Counted from the stretch's first letter, positions 34,628 through 43,972 are shown. The stretch: 64,000 nt of DNA from an uncultured Bacteroidales bacterium (GCA_902801325.1 CADCHQ010000008.1:57896-121895); one strand, 5' to 3'. The notes: generated by a model from the sequence alone, not told the origin. Numbers and translations are program-made.

Positions 34628-35113
34628 ATGGATACGAGACAGCAGAGGAAAAAGGAGGTGTCGAGCGATGAGTGGTATACGCCGAAATGGATTATAGATT
34701 CACTGGGCCCGTTTGACTGCGATCCGTGTACACCTATCGTGCCACCCTACCCTATTGCACCGCTGACGTATAACAAGAAACAGGACGGGTTGGCGCATGC
34801 CTGGCATGGAATGGTGTGGATGAACCCACCGTACAGCCGCGAGTTGCTTCGCAAGTTTTGCGAGAGGATGGCGAAGCACGGCAACGGCATCGCGCTATTG
34901 GTCAACCGTCAGGACAACTTGCTCTGGCAAGAAATTATCTTTCCCACAGCAACTTCCATGATATTCATGCGGCATAGGATAAAATTCATACGTCCAGACG
35001 GCACCAGCGGATCGCCGTTTTTCGGATCATGTCTCGTAGCATGGGGCCACGAATGTGACCAACGGTTGCGAAATTGTGGAATAGAAGGAAAGTATGTGGT
35101 ATTAAACGAATAA
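34628..35113 (+). CDS. Phage N-6-adenine methyltransferase (Dam family)
   Basis: 161 residues. EWYTPKWIIDSLGPFDCDPC at the start and the catalytic NPPYS (WMNPPYSRELLRKFC) are diagnostic of the short phage Dam-type methyltransferases. Members methylate GATC in the cases known. A second methylase, of another family, lies at 20317. Together they likely protect phage DNA or mark replication state. Confidence 0.9.
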   Translation: MDTRQQRKKEVSSDEWYTPKWIIDSLGPFDCDPCTPIVPPYPIAPLTYNKKQDGLAHAWHGMVWMNPPYSRELLRKFCERMAKHGNGIALLVNRQDNLLWQEIIFPTATSMIFMRHRIKFIRPDGTSGSPFFGSCLVAWGHECDQRLRNCGIEGKYVVLNE

Positions 35114-35129
35114 ACTATAAGAGACAACT

Positions 35130-35585
35130 ATGGGAGAAAAAAACATGAACCCCGCAGAACTTGGCAGCAAACTATACTTTTGCCGTGCCGAGGACCTTGA
35201 AAAGAATCCGAATACGCTGATGCAGGAGATTGATCTGAAAACATACGTCGGCGACATTAGCATGAAAGCAGAACCAAAGGCGTGCAATAATGCGGAACAT
35301 TGGACCGTGACACATGGTTCCAGCATTACGGGAAATGCCACACTGATAGGTACTGTCACCGAAATGGACAGTTGGCTGAAACCACAGAACATTACCAATG
35401 CAAGACTTGTATTCGTAGCAGACTGTAGACAACTCCCCCGAAAGTTAAAGAAGGGATTCCGTGCAACATATCAGCGAAACACCAAGTGGACGCGTAAGGC
35501 TTCGCTATGGAAGGAGCACAACCAAAAAGAGCTTACTGGCCACCTCCGAATCAATGGGGAGGAACTGATCTTTAATGCGGAATAA
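35130..35585 (+). CDS. Hypothetical early protein
   Basis: 151 residues; an acidic helical start (AEDLEKNPNTLMQEIDLKTY) and a basic C-terminal third (QLPRKLKKGFRATYQRNTKW). Not recognised. Confidence 0.6.
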   Translation: MGEKNMNPAELGSKLYFCRAEDLEKNPNTLMQEIDLKTYVGDISMKAEPKACNNAEHWTVTHGSSITGNATLIGTVTEMDSWLKPQNITNARLVFVADCRQLPRKLKKGFRATYQRNTKWTRKASLWKEHNQKELTGHLRINGEELIFNAE

Positions 35586-35612
35586 ACAGAAAAGTAAAAA
35601 CAAATAGGAACA

Positions 35613-35906
35613 ATGATAAGTGACGTAAACAAACAACTGCTACAAAGAGTGGATTCACTTGAGCAACTTGCATCACGGATTTGCGGCTACGGCTACTACG
35701 CTTATCACAAGGATGACCGAGACCACCCCATCCCCAAAGAGGCGGTGAAGGAATATCTGGAAATGGGCGCTATGTTCCAGCAAAACCATGGGAGTAAAAG
35801 GATAGAGGATGTTGCACAGTATGTTGCCGGCTTTGCCAATGCAGGGACCGTGAGCATAAATGAAATCTGTAAGGCCATACGCTCTTTGGGAAGTATAATT
35901 AATTAG
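35613..35906 (+). CDS. Hypothetical protein, last gene of the early cassette
   Basis: 97 residues, helical (QLLQRVDSLEQLASRICGYG; VKEYLEMGAMFQQNHGSKRI). It ends 34 bases before the bidirectional terminator at 35941, facing the portal gene. Not recognised. Confidence 0.55.
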   Translation: MISDVNKQLLQRVDSLEQLASRICGYGYYAYHKDDRDHPIPKEAVKEYLEMGAMFQQNHGSKRIEDVAQYVAGFANAGTVSINEICKAIRSLGSIIN

Positions 35907-35940
35907 TAAATCTGTATAATCCGTGTAAAATAAAATAACA

Positions 35941-35970
35941 AGTGCGACTAACTTCACAGCCTGTCGCACT
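35941..35970. terminator. Bidirectional terminator between early cassette and portal
   Basis: AGTGCGAC (35941-35948) pairs with GTCGCACT (35963-35970), 8 bp with a 14-base loop. It lies between convergent genes. A-rich sequence on the left serves as a U-run on the minus strand; the plus side has only CTCTGTATT. Confidence 0.65.
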
Positions 35971-36036
35971 CTCTGTATTAATATGACAAAACAAAGATTT
36001 CACTTATGCTGTCATCCCGTTGAATCGACGGAATGG

Positions 36037-37923
36037 TTACAATTGTTCTTCTCCTGCAATCTGTTCTACCAGTCCCGTCTTGCTGCGGTCTAAGGTACTC
36101 ATGGTTTGCTGCTTGATATAGAACGACACCCGTCCGTCGATGTCCCAGTGGTTGAAGCGAAGCACTGCGGAGAGGAAGGAAAGATAAAGCCTTTGATGCA
36201 CGTTAAGCTGCTGCTGCTTCAGCAGGTGCATCTCGCGCAATGCCGTACCGCCGTTGCTGGCGGCCACCATCGGCACACCAACTAACCTCGGGTCAACGCC
36301 AAGAGCGAGGAATATGGGCGATGTGGAGAGTTCGAGCTCCTCCTTGCCCGCCTTCACTGTATCATTGGAGGCCTCCTTGATTTCCACTATCTCCACGTTG
36401 TGATGCTCTTTGCCGTCCTGACCGATCCACATCCACTGGCGCATCGTCTTTCCGTGGTTTTCGCGGTGCTGAAGGAACTGCTCCACGTCCTTATCCAGTT
36501 CGTCGATGAACTCATTTTGCTTATCCTTGTTCCCTTGATAGCCAGCATCGGCAAACACCTGATTGAGATAGTCGAGCGAGATGTAGAGGATGCGCCCCCA
36601 TGTAGTGTTATTCTCGCGGGCCTTGTACTTGTCGTAGAGGATGGTGGCCGAAAAATCGAATGCTTTGATGGTGAAGATACTCCACCATGCTGGCTGTGGG
36701 TAATAAGGCTTGTTGAGCGAGGGGTAGAACGTAGGGCATACCACCCACATGGGGCGGTTGTTGATACGCGTCTTCTGGTTAGATGATACAATGTATCTAA
36801 GATCGCTGAGAAGGTGCTGCGGCATACAGGCAGGGAACATTTTCACCCGCATCTTGTCGGGGCTGACGGTTTGGGCGACGCCGACGCCGATTGTGCGAAA
36901 GCTGTCGCTCACATAGCAGTGGTTGATATGGTTGGTCTCGTTGCGCCGTTCAAGACGAATTGAGTGACATGGAATCATATCCACCTTGTCTATAATTGGG
37001 GCCCAAGAGCGCCTTAGTCCTTTGTCGGAGAAGCCGACGGTGGGATAATAAATATCCATCTGCACATGGTCCTGCATACATTGCGAAAGGTGCAGGTCGA
37101 GGTTGTTTTGCTCCAGGAACTCCTTCGTGCCGATGACGTGGCGTTCAATGCCCAACTCGTCCTTTGTCTCATAGCCATACCACACGCGCTCCCATTCGGC
37201 ATAAAGACGGTTCCAATAGTCTGGGCCGAGGTTGCGCGGCATGGTTGAAGTTCGCATTGGCTTCAGTTCCAAGTTGTTTGCATCCTCGACGGTCATAACG
37301 CCAGCGGCCGTCAACACATAGTCTCCCATGAAACGGTGCGACTGCTGCGTGTCTGTCTCTCCAGCGTCGCCAATAAGCGAAACGATGCCGCTCTCACCTT
37401 GCTCCTTCTGTTTCTTTTCTAAGGCCTGCAGCAATTTGTAGCCCGCGTCCCGCATGTCGCTCAGCGAACCATCCGGGAAGCGGTACATCAGTGCCGGTCC
37501 GAGGCCCGTGATGGTGTCGGCGATGTATCGCAGCGGTGCAGCGGTGTAGGGGCTGCTCTGTGCAAGCGGCGGGATGACAGACGGGATACTGTTGCCAGGC
37601 CCCCACTCTACATAGCCCAGGCCAAGCTGTGTCTTGCCGTCCTTGTCATAGACAGTTTTTACGGCATTTTCGTTGCGGCTGTCGAACTGCCACGCCAACT
37701 GTGCCAGTGGCCCGGTGCTCCAGCTCCCCTGTCCCATGCACGATGCTGTTTCCTTTGCTTCGCCATCCGACGGATCCTTATCGCCCAGTGAGTAAAACTT
37801 TGTTCGACTGCCTTTCAGCAGGTCGATGGCAATATATCTGCGCGACTGAAGTTCGCTGTTGATTTTCTCGAAACTCTCGCGAGAAGTCGCCTTGTGTACA
37901 GGTATTCTCTTATTCTTAGCCAT
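36037..37923 (-). CDS. Portal protein
   Basis: 628 residues from ATG 37923 (MAKNKRIPVHK); the longer frame overlaps late promoter G. It is the right size for a portal and lies downstream of the large terminase on the same strand. The C-terminal third has LVGVPMVAASNGGTALREMH, a portal-like segment, followed by a long helix (QQQLNVHQRLYLSFLSAVL). The head gate for DNA packaging and attachment point of the tail. The function call rests on context plus this motif. It is followed not by the protease, as usual, but by the opposing early cassette. Confidence 0.75.
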   Translation of the reverse strand: MAKNKRIPVHKATSRESFEKINSELQSRRYIAIDLLKGSRTKFYSLGDKDPSDGEAKETASCMGQGSWSTGPLAQLAWQFDSRNENAVKTVYDKDGKTQLGLGYVEWGPGNSIPSVIPPLAQSSPYTAAPLRYIADTITGLGPALMYRFPDGSLSDMRDAGYKLLQALEKKQKEQGESGIVSLIGDAGETDTQQSHRFMGDYVLTAAGVMTVEDANNLELKPMRTSTMPRNLGPDYWNRLYAEWERVWYGYETKDELGIERHVIGTKEFLEQNNLDLHLSQCMQDHVQMDIYYPTVGFSDKGLRRSWAPIIDKVDMIPCHSIRLERRNETNHINHCYVSDSFRTIGVGVAQTVSPDKMRVKMFPACMPQHLLSDLRYIVSSNQKTRINNRPMWVVCPTFYPSLNKPYYPQPAWWSIFTIKAFDFSATILYDKYKARENNTTWGRILYISLDYLNQVFADAGYQGNKDKQNEFIDELDKDVEQFLQHRENHGKTMRQWMWIGQDGKEHHNVEIVEIKEASNDTVKAGKEELELSTSPIFLALGVDPRLVGVPMVAASNGGTALREMHLLKQQQLNVHQRLYLSFLSAVLRFNHWDIDGRVSFYIKQQTMSTLDRSKTGLVEQIAGEEQL

Positions 37924-37947
37924 AGTGTTCCGTATTTGTGTTTGTTT

Positions 37948-37983
37948 GCAAGATAGGCGAAAATTGGTACGAAAGCAAGGGCA
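37948..37983 (-). promoter_or_regulatory. Phage late promoter, copy G
   Basis: Minus strand TGCCCTTGC (37983-37975), 19-bp spacer, TATCTTGC (37955-37948). One base departs from the consensus (final A to C). It serves the portal gene. Confidence 0.7.
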
Positions 37984-38057
37984 AGGAGAAAGGGCGCAGG
38001 GCGCGAACAGCACCATGGCCATCCGCGCCCCGATACAGTCTGTGTTTGCACATCTGA

Positions 38058-38504
38058 TTAGAAGCTAACCAGTACCCAGTCGGTAGCCAATACGTCTTGC
38101 TGTGACGGGTTCCATCCGCTCTGAATGGTATTCTGCGCAGTCTTCAGACAGATGCAGCCGCCAGCATAAATTTCTCCTCCGTTGTTGTCGGCGATCCACT
38201 TCAAATGCGGGTCCTGGCACCATTCGCTCTTGACCATCGTCTCATTCTTCAGCCAGAGCCACATACCCTTACCGTTCCATCCCTCACGCGCCACCATGAA
38301 GCCGCTCTTCAGAGCTTCGACGGCCTGTCCAAAGGTGCCCGTTCCTCCCACTGGCAGGAGTTTGGATTCCTGCGCACCTACCACATAGCAGGTCTCCATG
38401 TCGCCGCGTGTGAACGTCGTGCCGTCCCATTCTGGGTAGTCTCTTCTTTTCATTTTCTCAACTGCGCTGATGTAGATCTCAGCCATTTCGTCTTGGGTTT
38501 TCAT
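38058..38504 (-). CDS. Tad2-like (DUF2829) candidate anti-Thoeris protein
   Basis: 148 residues. The C-terminal about 90 residues match DUF2829: TFGQAVEALKSGFMVAREGW, NGKGMWLWL, then PSQQDVLATDWVLV. Tad2 proteins of this family sequester cyclic ADP-ribose-type signals and block Thoeris defence. The N-terminal 55 residues are an extension not usual in short Tad2 proteins. It sits between portal and terminase genes in a late operon, an odd place for a function needed early. The family match is clear to me; anti-defence activity is inference. Confidence 0.75.
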   Translation of the reverse strand: MKTQDEMAEIYISAVEKMKRRDYPEWDGTTFTRGDMETCYVVGAQESKLLPVGGTGTFGQAVEALKSGFMVAREGWNGKGMWLWLKNETMVKSEWCQDPHLKWIADNNGGEIYAGGCICLKTAQNTIQSGWNPSQQDVLATDWVLVSF

Positions 38505-38604
38505 AATTGGTTTGATTAAATTAATGAATATATAACCTGGAAGTCTTAATAATTATCAATATCGAGGAAAGTAAAATAAGGATTCTAATTCCGCTTTCTT
38601 TATC

Positions 38605-38787
38605 TTAATGTCCAAAATAGCAGTGTCGGCAACGGTTCGCGCGACGTTTTTCTCTTTTTAAGGCACACTGATATCCGTAGGCATGGAACTCCCCTTTGCC
38701 TTTTTTCTCACTTTTACTGCAATACCTGCAATCTTTTATGATGTCATTTTTGTCATAACTGACACATATACCCAGGTGGTCATTCAT
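38605..38787 (-). CDS. Small Cys-rich protein
   Basis: 60 residues with CRYC, a lone Cys in YQCALKRE and CRHC (DCRYCSKSEKKGKGEFH; RRANRCRHCYFGH), likely zinc-binding. It follows the DUF551-like gene with 10 bases between. Strongly basic, possibly nucleic-acid binding. Confidence 0.55.
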   Translation of the reverse strand: MNDHLGICVSYDKNDIIKDCRYCSKSEKKGKGEFHAYGYQCALKREKRRANRCRHCYFGH

Positions 38788-38797
38788 ACTGACTATT

Positions 38798-39343
38798 TTA
38801 ATACATTACACATGCGGGCCGTTTGCTGCTGCAAAACTCCTTCAATGCACACTCCGCTTCCTTTTGCGGAGTGCATACGTCTTTCTTTGTCACGCTTCCC
38901 TGTCGCATACCTCGCCTTCTATGTTTTTTTTTTCTGGTTATACGCAGGTATCCCTCGATATCGGGAATGTTGATGTCGAGCCAGAAAAGCACGTCGGGCA
39001 TATTCCATCCGGCTTTACCGTATCGCTTTGGTTGATATGTTTCTACCTTCCCAGTGGATATGTTCGTTCCAGTCCATGACTCTTTCGGACGATGAGCAAA
39101 CACTATCTTCCCATCAGTGGTTAATGCAATCACCTCACGGTCAACGTCAGGCAGTTCGTCACAGTCTGCTATCTTCCACCACATCGACTGGTCAATCAGA
39201 CTTTCCATGGTCTCGGCACCACACAGGTAGGCATCCTTTACGTCGCTCAGTCTAAGTGGCTTAAAAGACAGCGCCATAGCCCTTCCCGTCATGTAATCAC
39301 TGGCTCCTTTGGCAATTCTTGCCTTGCGTTCTTTGTCAGTCAT
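38798..39343 (-). CDS. DUF551-like protein
   Basis: 181 residues. MWWKIADCDELPDVDREVIA then GKIVFAHRP matches the short DUF551 module found in many phages. The C-terminus is very basic (RITRKKKHRRRGMRQG), then a Cys-containing tail. Function of DUF551 is unknown. It lies directly downstream of the large terminase gene. Confidence 0.6.
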   Translation of the reverse strand: MTDKERKARIAKGASDYMTGRAMALSFKPLRLSDVKDAYLCGAETMESLIDQSMWWKIADCDELPDVDREVIALTTDGKIVFAHRPKESWTGTNISTGKVETYQPKRYGKAGWNMPDVLFWLDINIPDIEGYLRITRKKKHRRRGMRQGSVTKKDVCTPQKEAECALKEFCSSKRPACVMY

Positions 39344-39371
39344 AATTCTTATTGTTTGTTAAATTCGTTGA

Positions 39372-41321
39372 TTATCTCGGTATTCCTGCCAGATTTTCAA
39401 AGCGCCCCATGAGGCGACCACCAATCATCCTGCCGTTTTCCGCACACTCTTTTATTCCGAGTATCAGGTCGTCAAAAGCATCTGTGATTGTTGTGCGTTG
39501 GCGTGGGTCGCCGGCAATGCCGTAATCACCCATCGCCTCCGATGTGGCAGACGTGTGGTATTTCTCCGTACCCTTGTATTTTCTAAACGTGCCAGGTACA
39601 ATAGCCGCATTTTCGAGTGCCGCCCTCAAGTAGTCGCATCGTCCTGCCTCACGGTTGATGAGAATGGCTGGTCCAGCCTGTCCGGAAAAGCAGTCGTTAA
39701 GGAACTGGTACTTCCTTTCCTGGCGCCATGATGTGAACTCTCCACGCGTCACCTTGAAGCCGTAGTTTGTCAGTTCGTCGGCCACCACAATGTCAAAGCG
39801 CGACTGCTCCGACTCCTCCAGTGCATAGGCCTTATTTGCCCCCTGCTTAATGCTCGATGAAACGTAAAAAATAACCTCCTTGCAACCCCGGCGCAAAAAA
39901 GGCTTGTAGTATTGGGCAAACAACTTCGACAGCCCGCGAAGCCTTATGGCCCCTTGCACAAAGAACTCCTTCATCACCATAACGGCTGCACGACCTTGGT
40001 AAAACCGCGTCTGGCCAACCACGAAGCAGTTGATATCGCTGTTGGCATCCAGAGCTATCCTCAACGGCTCGGAGTAGTCGAGGTCGAGGTCGAGCGAACA
40101 GTCTTCGCCGTCGTGCTGCATCTGTTCCCAATCCAGCGTCATTGTGTCAAACTCCGTGGGCCACCGCTGCGCATCGAGAGCTTTTCCCTTGATACGGGTA
40201 CTGTACTTGTCAAACACCAGCCCCTCTATCTCCTCGCTGACATAGGTGTTCAGCTCAGAGAAATTGCAGTAGAAACCATCCTTGGCTGAACCACGAGGTT
40301 GACCAAGTATCTGCAAACGAAAAAGAAGGTCGGGAAGTTCGCGCTTCATCTGACGGATCCACGCCTCGCCACCCAGTAAAGCCGCATTTTCGATAGACGA
40401 GAAACGCCAGAAGGTCTCGGACTGTGTACGGAGCGCATAGAGTTGTTTCAGGAAAAGTTCGTTCTTTGCCAACTGCGCCGCCTGTTTTGGGTGATACTTC
40501 TCCAGATAGCGAAGCTCAGCCATCATTTTTTTAATTTTCTCGTTCACTTCCGTGGTCTCATACTGCTGCTCCTTCTCCCAGAGGCATTCCCGTGCATTCA
40601 GCCCGGCATCAGACACCCATAACTGGGAGAGCCAATGGTTGTTCATCTTCGGGTCTGTGCCATACCCCCACCGCTTTTGCTCTACCTTACGAGCTGACTT
40701 CGGCATAAAATCGCCGCGCAGCGTAGGCAGCACTTCTTCCTTGACGCGCGCCCATGGCATATATTTCGTCTCGTCGCCCATAACCGCAGCAAGATTCAGT
40801 CCATTGGCACTACCTTTGACGGCTAATGAAATTTGTTGCCAGGTATGGCCATTGGCAAAGGAGATGCAGTTCTCGTAGACTCTCGGTTTGGCTATCGGTG
40901 TAGGCCATCGCAACTTTGCGGGTGGACGACCAAGAAAGTAAAACACCCCCTCGATAAATCCAAGCATATTCATTACCTTCAGCACATTGGGCATTGTCCG
41001 AGTGTAGTTCTGTTTGGCACTGGCTCCGCAGAAACCACTCATCATCCTTGGCAGTCCGATGGTAACATCAGCCATGTTGAACGCAAGAAACGAGGACTTA
41101 CCCGTACCACGCCCTGCCTGCACTTTCGTGGAGCGTGAACCGAAGTTTCTTACGGCCTTCTGCCACGGACTCATATAAACCTTGTTCCGTCCGTCGCCCT
41201 GATAGTCCATGTATTCACCGTCGTCTATCTCGGGCTCCGACTTTGCTTCCTCCACATTGGGCAGCATCCGGGCCTCAAACTGGTCGCTGCTGTTATTAGG
41301 GTTTGTTCCTAATCGAGACAT
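39372..41321 (-). CDS. terL: Terminase large subunit
   Basis: 649 residues, the packaging motor ATPase and nuclease. Walker A is QAGRGTGKSS (68-77), Walker B with the catalytic pair is AAVMGDE (178-184). The RNase H-like nuclease domain begins near residue 420 with RIALDANSD (Asp425), and a later acidic site lies near the C-terminus (TDAFDDLILG). The start overlaps the previous gene by 13 bases, typical of coupled translation. The sequence is divergent from classic HK97 or lambda terminases and fits a Bacteroidetes clade. Confidence 0.9.
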   Translation of the reverse strand: MSRLGTNPNNSSDQFEARMLPNVEEAKSEPEIDDGEYMDYQGDGRNKVYMSPWQKAVRNFGSRSTKVQAGRGTGKSSFLAFNMADVTIGLPRMMSGFCGASAKQNYTRTMPNVLKVMNMLGFIEGVFYFLGRPPAKLRWPTPIAKPRVYENCISFANGHTWQQISLAVKGSANGLNLAAVMGDETKYMPWARVKEEVLPTLRGDFMPKSARKVEQKRWGYGTDPKMNNHWLSQLWVSDAGLNARECLWEKEQQYETTEVNEKIKKMMAELRYLEKYHPKQAAQLAKNELFLKQLYALRTQSETFWRFSSIENAALLGGEAWIRQMKRELPDLLFRLQILGQPRGSAKDGFYCNFSELNTYVSEEIEGLVFDKYSTRIKGKALDAQRWPTEFDTMTLDWEQMQHDGEDCSLDLDLDYSEPLRIALDANSDINCFVVGQTRFYQGRAAVMVMKEFFVQGAIRLRGLSKLFAQYYKPFLRRGCKEVIFYVSSSIKQGANKAYALEESEQSRFDIVVADELTNYGFKVTRGEFTSWRQERKYQFLNDCFSGQAGPAILINREAGRCDYLRAALENAAIVPGTFRKYKGTEKYHTSATSEAMGDYGIAGDPRQRTTITDAFDDLILGIKECAENGRMIGGRLMGRFENLAGIPR

Positions 41322-41650
41322 ATTCTATTTTTCCGTCCAATGATACCTTCGCGGACTAATCGCTTGATAAAGTTTTTCTTGTTTAATGCCTGGCGATAAA
41401 GACAATCAGGCTCTATCGTAATACGGTCGTTCTGGACTGGACGGCGAGTGATAAAATCAATACATTTTGACTTTTCAATTGGGGCCATCTTTATTTCTCC
41501 AGTTTTTAAGTTTATTGAAAACATTGAATGCCCAGGAATCTTACGAATGCGACCTATCAGCTTGAACTCATGCAGTTGCTTGTCAAGGATTTCCATTTCA
41601 TCCTTTTGTATCTGCACCGTTTGCCTTCTGCCATCGAAAAAATCAGCCAT
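41309..41650 (-). CDS. Hypothetical protein overlapping terL
   Basis: 113 residues, basic, with a C-terminal helical part (RQALNKKNFIKRLVREGIIG). Overlaps terL by 13 bases and follows the small-terminase candidate with 3 bases between, so all three are translated together. Possibly a packaging accessory; not recognised. Confidence 0.6.
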   Translation of the reverse strand: MADFFDGRRQTVQIQKDEMEILDKQLHEFKLIGRIRKIPGHSMFSINLKTGEIKMAPIEKSKCIDFITRRPVQNDRITIEPDCLYRQALNKKNFIKRLVREGIIGRKNRICLD

Positions 41651-41653
41651 ATA

Positions 41654-42322
41654 TCAATCCGTATTATCTATCTCCGACATTATTTCCGACTTGTCTGTAT
41701 TTCCTGCTTGACTTTTTGCGGCGAGGACTTCCACCATATTGTCAATGTCCCTTACTTTTTCGTCGACGAATCCTCCGTACTGCAACATGATGCGCTTCAT
41801 CTCGGCATCGTCCATATTCTCCTTGGTGTCGTCCACGTCCCGTACGCTTGTCGTTACAACAGGTGGCAGGAACATCACCTTGCTCATATCCGCCGATTCG
41901 TTCTCCGGCTGGTCCAGTCGGTCGAGGTCCATGATAATTCTTGCACCCTCCTTTATGTCGCGACCATTGTCGGTTTGCATACCCATTTCCATCAGGTGTC
42001 TGCCGGCAGCGCGTACCTGTGCCTCGCTAACCCGTCGGCTCGGAGGTGCAACATGGTCCACCACAAAATCGAAGAGCCACTTATCCTTCTGGGCCATGCG
42101 CCACTCGCTCTGCACGTCGGCACCCTTTCCCTTCACCAGTTGCCTAAACAGCGGAAAAACATCGAGAAACGGGTTTCTAATCCATTGCCAATAGACATGG
42201 CTCACCCTCGCCAACCGACGCTTATGCTCTGTGCGGATATCGAGGTCCTCAATCGGTACGCCTTGCTCAAAGTGTATCAGTGAACATGACATTAAGTTTT
42301 GTGGGATGTTGCTTGTTTTCAT
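41654..42322 (-). CDS. Candidate small terminase subunit
   Basis: 222 residues from ATG 42322, preceded by the purine-rich GGAGGG; an in-frame TTG at 42328 is unlikely. The N-terminal half (KRRLARVSHVYWQWIRNPFL) could be a DNA-binding helical domain. The C-terminal half is acidic (VRDVDDTKENMDDAEMKRI), fitting the oligomerisation and motor-contact part. The call rests on position just upstream of terL. Confidence 0.45.
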   Translation of the reverse strand: MKTSNIPQNLMSCSLIHFEQGVPIEDLDIRTEHKRRLARVSHVYWQWIRNPFLDVFPLFRQLVKGKGADVQSEWRMAQKDKWLFDFVVDHVAPPSRRVSEAQVRAAGRHLMEMGMQTDNGRDIKEGARIIMDLDRLDQPENESADMSKVMFLPPVVTTSVRDVDDTKENMDDAEMKRIMLQYGGFVDEKVRDIDNMVEVLAAKSQAGNTDKSEIMSEIDNTD

Positions 42323-42335
42323 GGTCAAACCCTCC

Positions 42336-42890
42336 TTACCACGTCACTACCATGTTATTATTGCATGTCAGCGAGTTGTAGTTAATGGAATCCAGCCGCC
42401 GTAACCACCCTTTCAGAAATTTCTTTTGGGCAGGGCGACTCTTGCAAATGTCATACAGGTATTGTTTCCTGCGCTGCTTCAGCCGATTGAAGAACATAGC
42501 AGGGTTTTGTCTTCTTAATGCGGCCAGCGTTTTCGGGCCAACCACACCGTCGGCCTCGCAGCCAAGCATATCCTGCGGAATTTTGATGCCCCATACTCCG
42601 CTACCCCACACCCAATCGACGAGGATGTTGGCGATGGCCTGTGAATCAATAAGGTCGGCTTTCCATCGGTCCCAGTAGTTCTTCTTCATTATAGCCATAG
42701 CGTCAGCGTCGCTGATGAGCTTCAAGTCCTTTACATCAATCTTTCCGTCGTGGTTCTTGTCCCATCCCTGTGTCTGCCATGTCTTGAGCGTCACACCCTT
42801 GTTCGTGGCGCCGCCGGAATCTGCAGGGTCGTTCACATAGCCACCCTCCCACGAGAGGATGAACTTGCCCAGAGGTTCAATCTTTGCCAT
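42336..42890 (-). CDS. Endolysin, glycoside hydrolase family 108
   Basis: 184 residues. SWEGGYVNDPADSGGATNKG holds the GH108 catalytic Glu (residue 15) and the conserved DPxDxGGxTN run. A DKNHDGKIDVKDL segment is an EF-hand-like insert. The C-terminal part (GCEADGVVGPKTLAALRRQN) is the peptidoglycan-binding module usual in this family. It has no signal peptide, so it needs a holin or another export route. It cleaves the glycan backbone of the cell wall during lysis. Confidence 0.9.
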   Translation of the reverse strand: MAKIEPLGKFILSWEGGYVNDPADSGGATNKGVTLKTWQTQGWDKNHDGKIDVKDLKLISDADAMAIMKKNYWDRWKADLIDSQAIANILVDWVWGSGVWGIKIPQDMLGCEADGVVGPKTLAALRRQNPAMFFNRLKQRRKQYLYDICKSRPAQKKFLKGWLRRLDSINYNSLTCNNNMVVTW

Positions 42891-42989
42891 AATCTTTTAT
42901 GATAATTCGTCTTCAATAAAATCAATTGTCCAATACGTGTCATTCGCTGTTCGGTTAAACCACCTCACTTCGGGATGATTATTAAAACC

Positions 42990-43322
42990 CTAATCCTCGA
43001 TTTCCTCGCCATCCTGCCATCCTGTGTCCGGCACGAACCCGTCTCGCTCCTTTACATACATCACGCGGCTCGTCCCGACCCATTGCCAGCGAAATCCCAA
43101 CCCCAACAGTAGCCGTTCGGCCATAGGCCACGGGTCGCCCCAGTCTATCGTTGCTCTCAATCCCATAGCGTCGCGTAGTTGCTGCACATCCATAACTTCC
43201 ACGCCGATATCAAATCCAGGCATCGGTACCCACCGCTCATTGAACGCATTCACCGCAGCCTCCGCATTATCCTTTACCGCGCCGATGTCGGTAACTTGAG
43301 ACTTTTTCTCCTGTTTGCCCAC
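42990..43322 (-). CDS. Hypothetical late protein (GTG start)
   Basis: 110 residues, beginning GTG at 43322 (GKQEKKSQVTDIGAVKDN); the next in-frame ATG would remove 33 residues. Mixed alpha/beta with several Trp. Not recognised. The 100 bases to the endolysin gene hold nothing clear. Confidence 0.5.
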   Translation of the reverse strand: MGKQEKKSQVTDIGAVKDNAEAAVNAFNERWVPMPGFDIGVEVMDVQQLRDAMGLRATIDWGDPWPMAERLLLGLGFRWQWVGTSRVMYVKERDGFVPDTGWQDGEEIED

Positions 43323-43328
43323 GATAGT

Positions 43329-43535
43329 CTACATTTTGATTAGCGATTGCAGGTTGCGATACCTCATTTCCCTTATGCCAAAGGAACTTGATACCAGCCT
43401 GGTGCTCCATTCTTCACAGTGCATCCGTCCGTTCACACGTAAATTCTTGTCAAGCGAGCAGACGTGCCGTACATTCTTCGTATTGATGTCAAACACCTTG
43501 TCACTCTTTGCACAGTTCAAGCAACTCTTTTTCAT
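43329..43535 (-). CDS. Small Cys-rich late protein
   Basis: 68 residues with CLNC, a lone Cys in HVCSLDK and HCEEW, a probable zinc site. It overlaps the gene before it by 4 bases. Function unknown. Confidence 0.55.
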   Translation of the reverse strand: MKKSCLNCAKSDKVFDINTKNVRHVCSLDKNLRVNGRMHCEEWSTRLVSSSFGIREMRYRNLQSLIKM

Positions 43536-43972
43536 TTATGATAATTTGTATTAAGAAAGACATTTTTGTTTTTTTCAATCAGCCGTTCCTTCTCCTCATT
43601 CACTGCTCTGGCGAGGTCTGCCTTAAGTCCCCTCAGTCGTCCGAACGTCTCTTTTGGTGTCCTCGGGCATCCCATCATCCATGACCGCAGATTAGGCGTA
43701 TCCATATTGAACTCCATGGCATCAACACAGTATTCCTGCCACTCCCAGTACTGCTCCTTTTCCACATCGTGCTCGACAATATATATCATGTCCTCCATCG
43801 AAATGGTAAAGCAACCGTCGTAGTCATATACGCCACCTACCTCGTTGCCTATCCAGTAACCGTAGTAGCTGTCGAGTCCCCACATCCGCAGCAACTCCAG
43901 TACATACCGGTTGCAGGCACACTCAAACTGCTGTCTGATTTCCTTCTTCACATCGTCTTTTGTCTTCTCCAT
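43532..43972 (-). CDS. Hypothetical late protein
   Basis: 146 residues, aromatic and acidic, with CxC near the N-terminus (QFECACNRY) and SYYGYWIGNEVGGVYDYDG. The C-terminus is a charged helix. Not recognised. Confidence 0.6.
   Translation of the reverse strand: MEKTKDDVKKEIRQQFECACNRYVLELLRMWGLDSYYGYWIGNEVGGVYDYDGCFTISMEDMIYIVEHDVEKEQYWEWQEYCVDAMEFNMDTPNLRSWMMGCPRTPKETFGRLRGLKADLARAVNEEKERLIEKNKNVFLNTNYHK

Noticed and set aside
38058..38504. Tail fibre or virion protein
   Set aside because: Its position among late genes suggested this, but the DUF2829 sequence pattern is stronger evidence.
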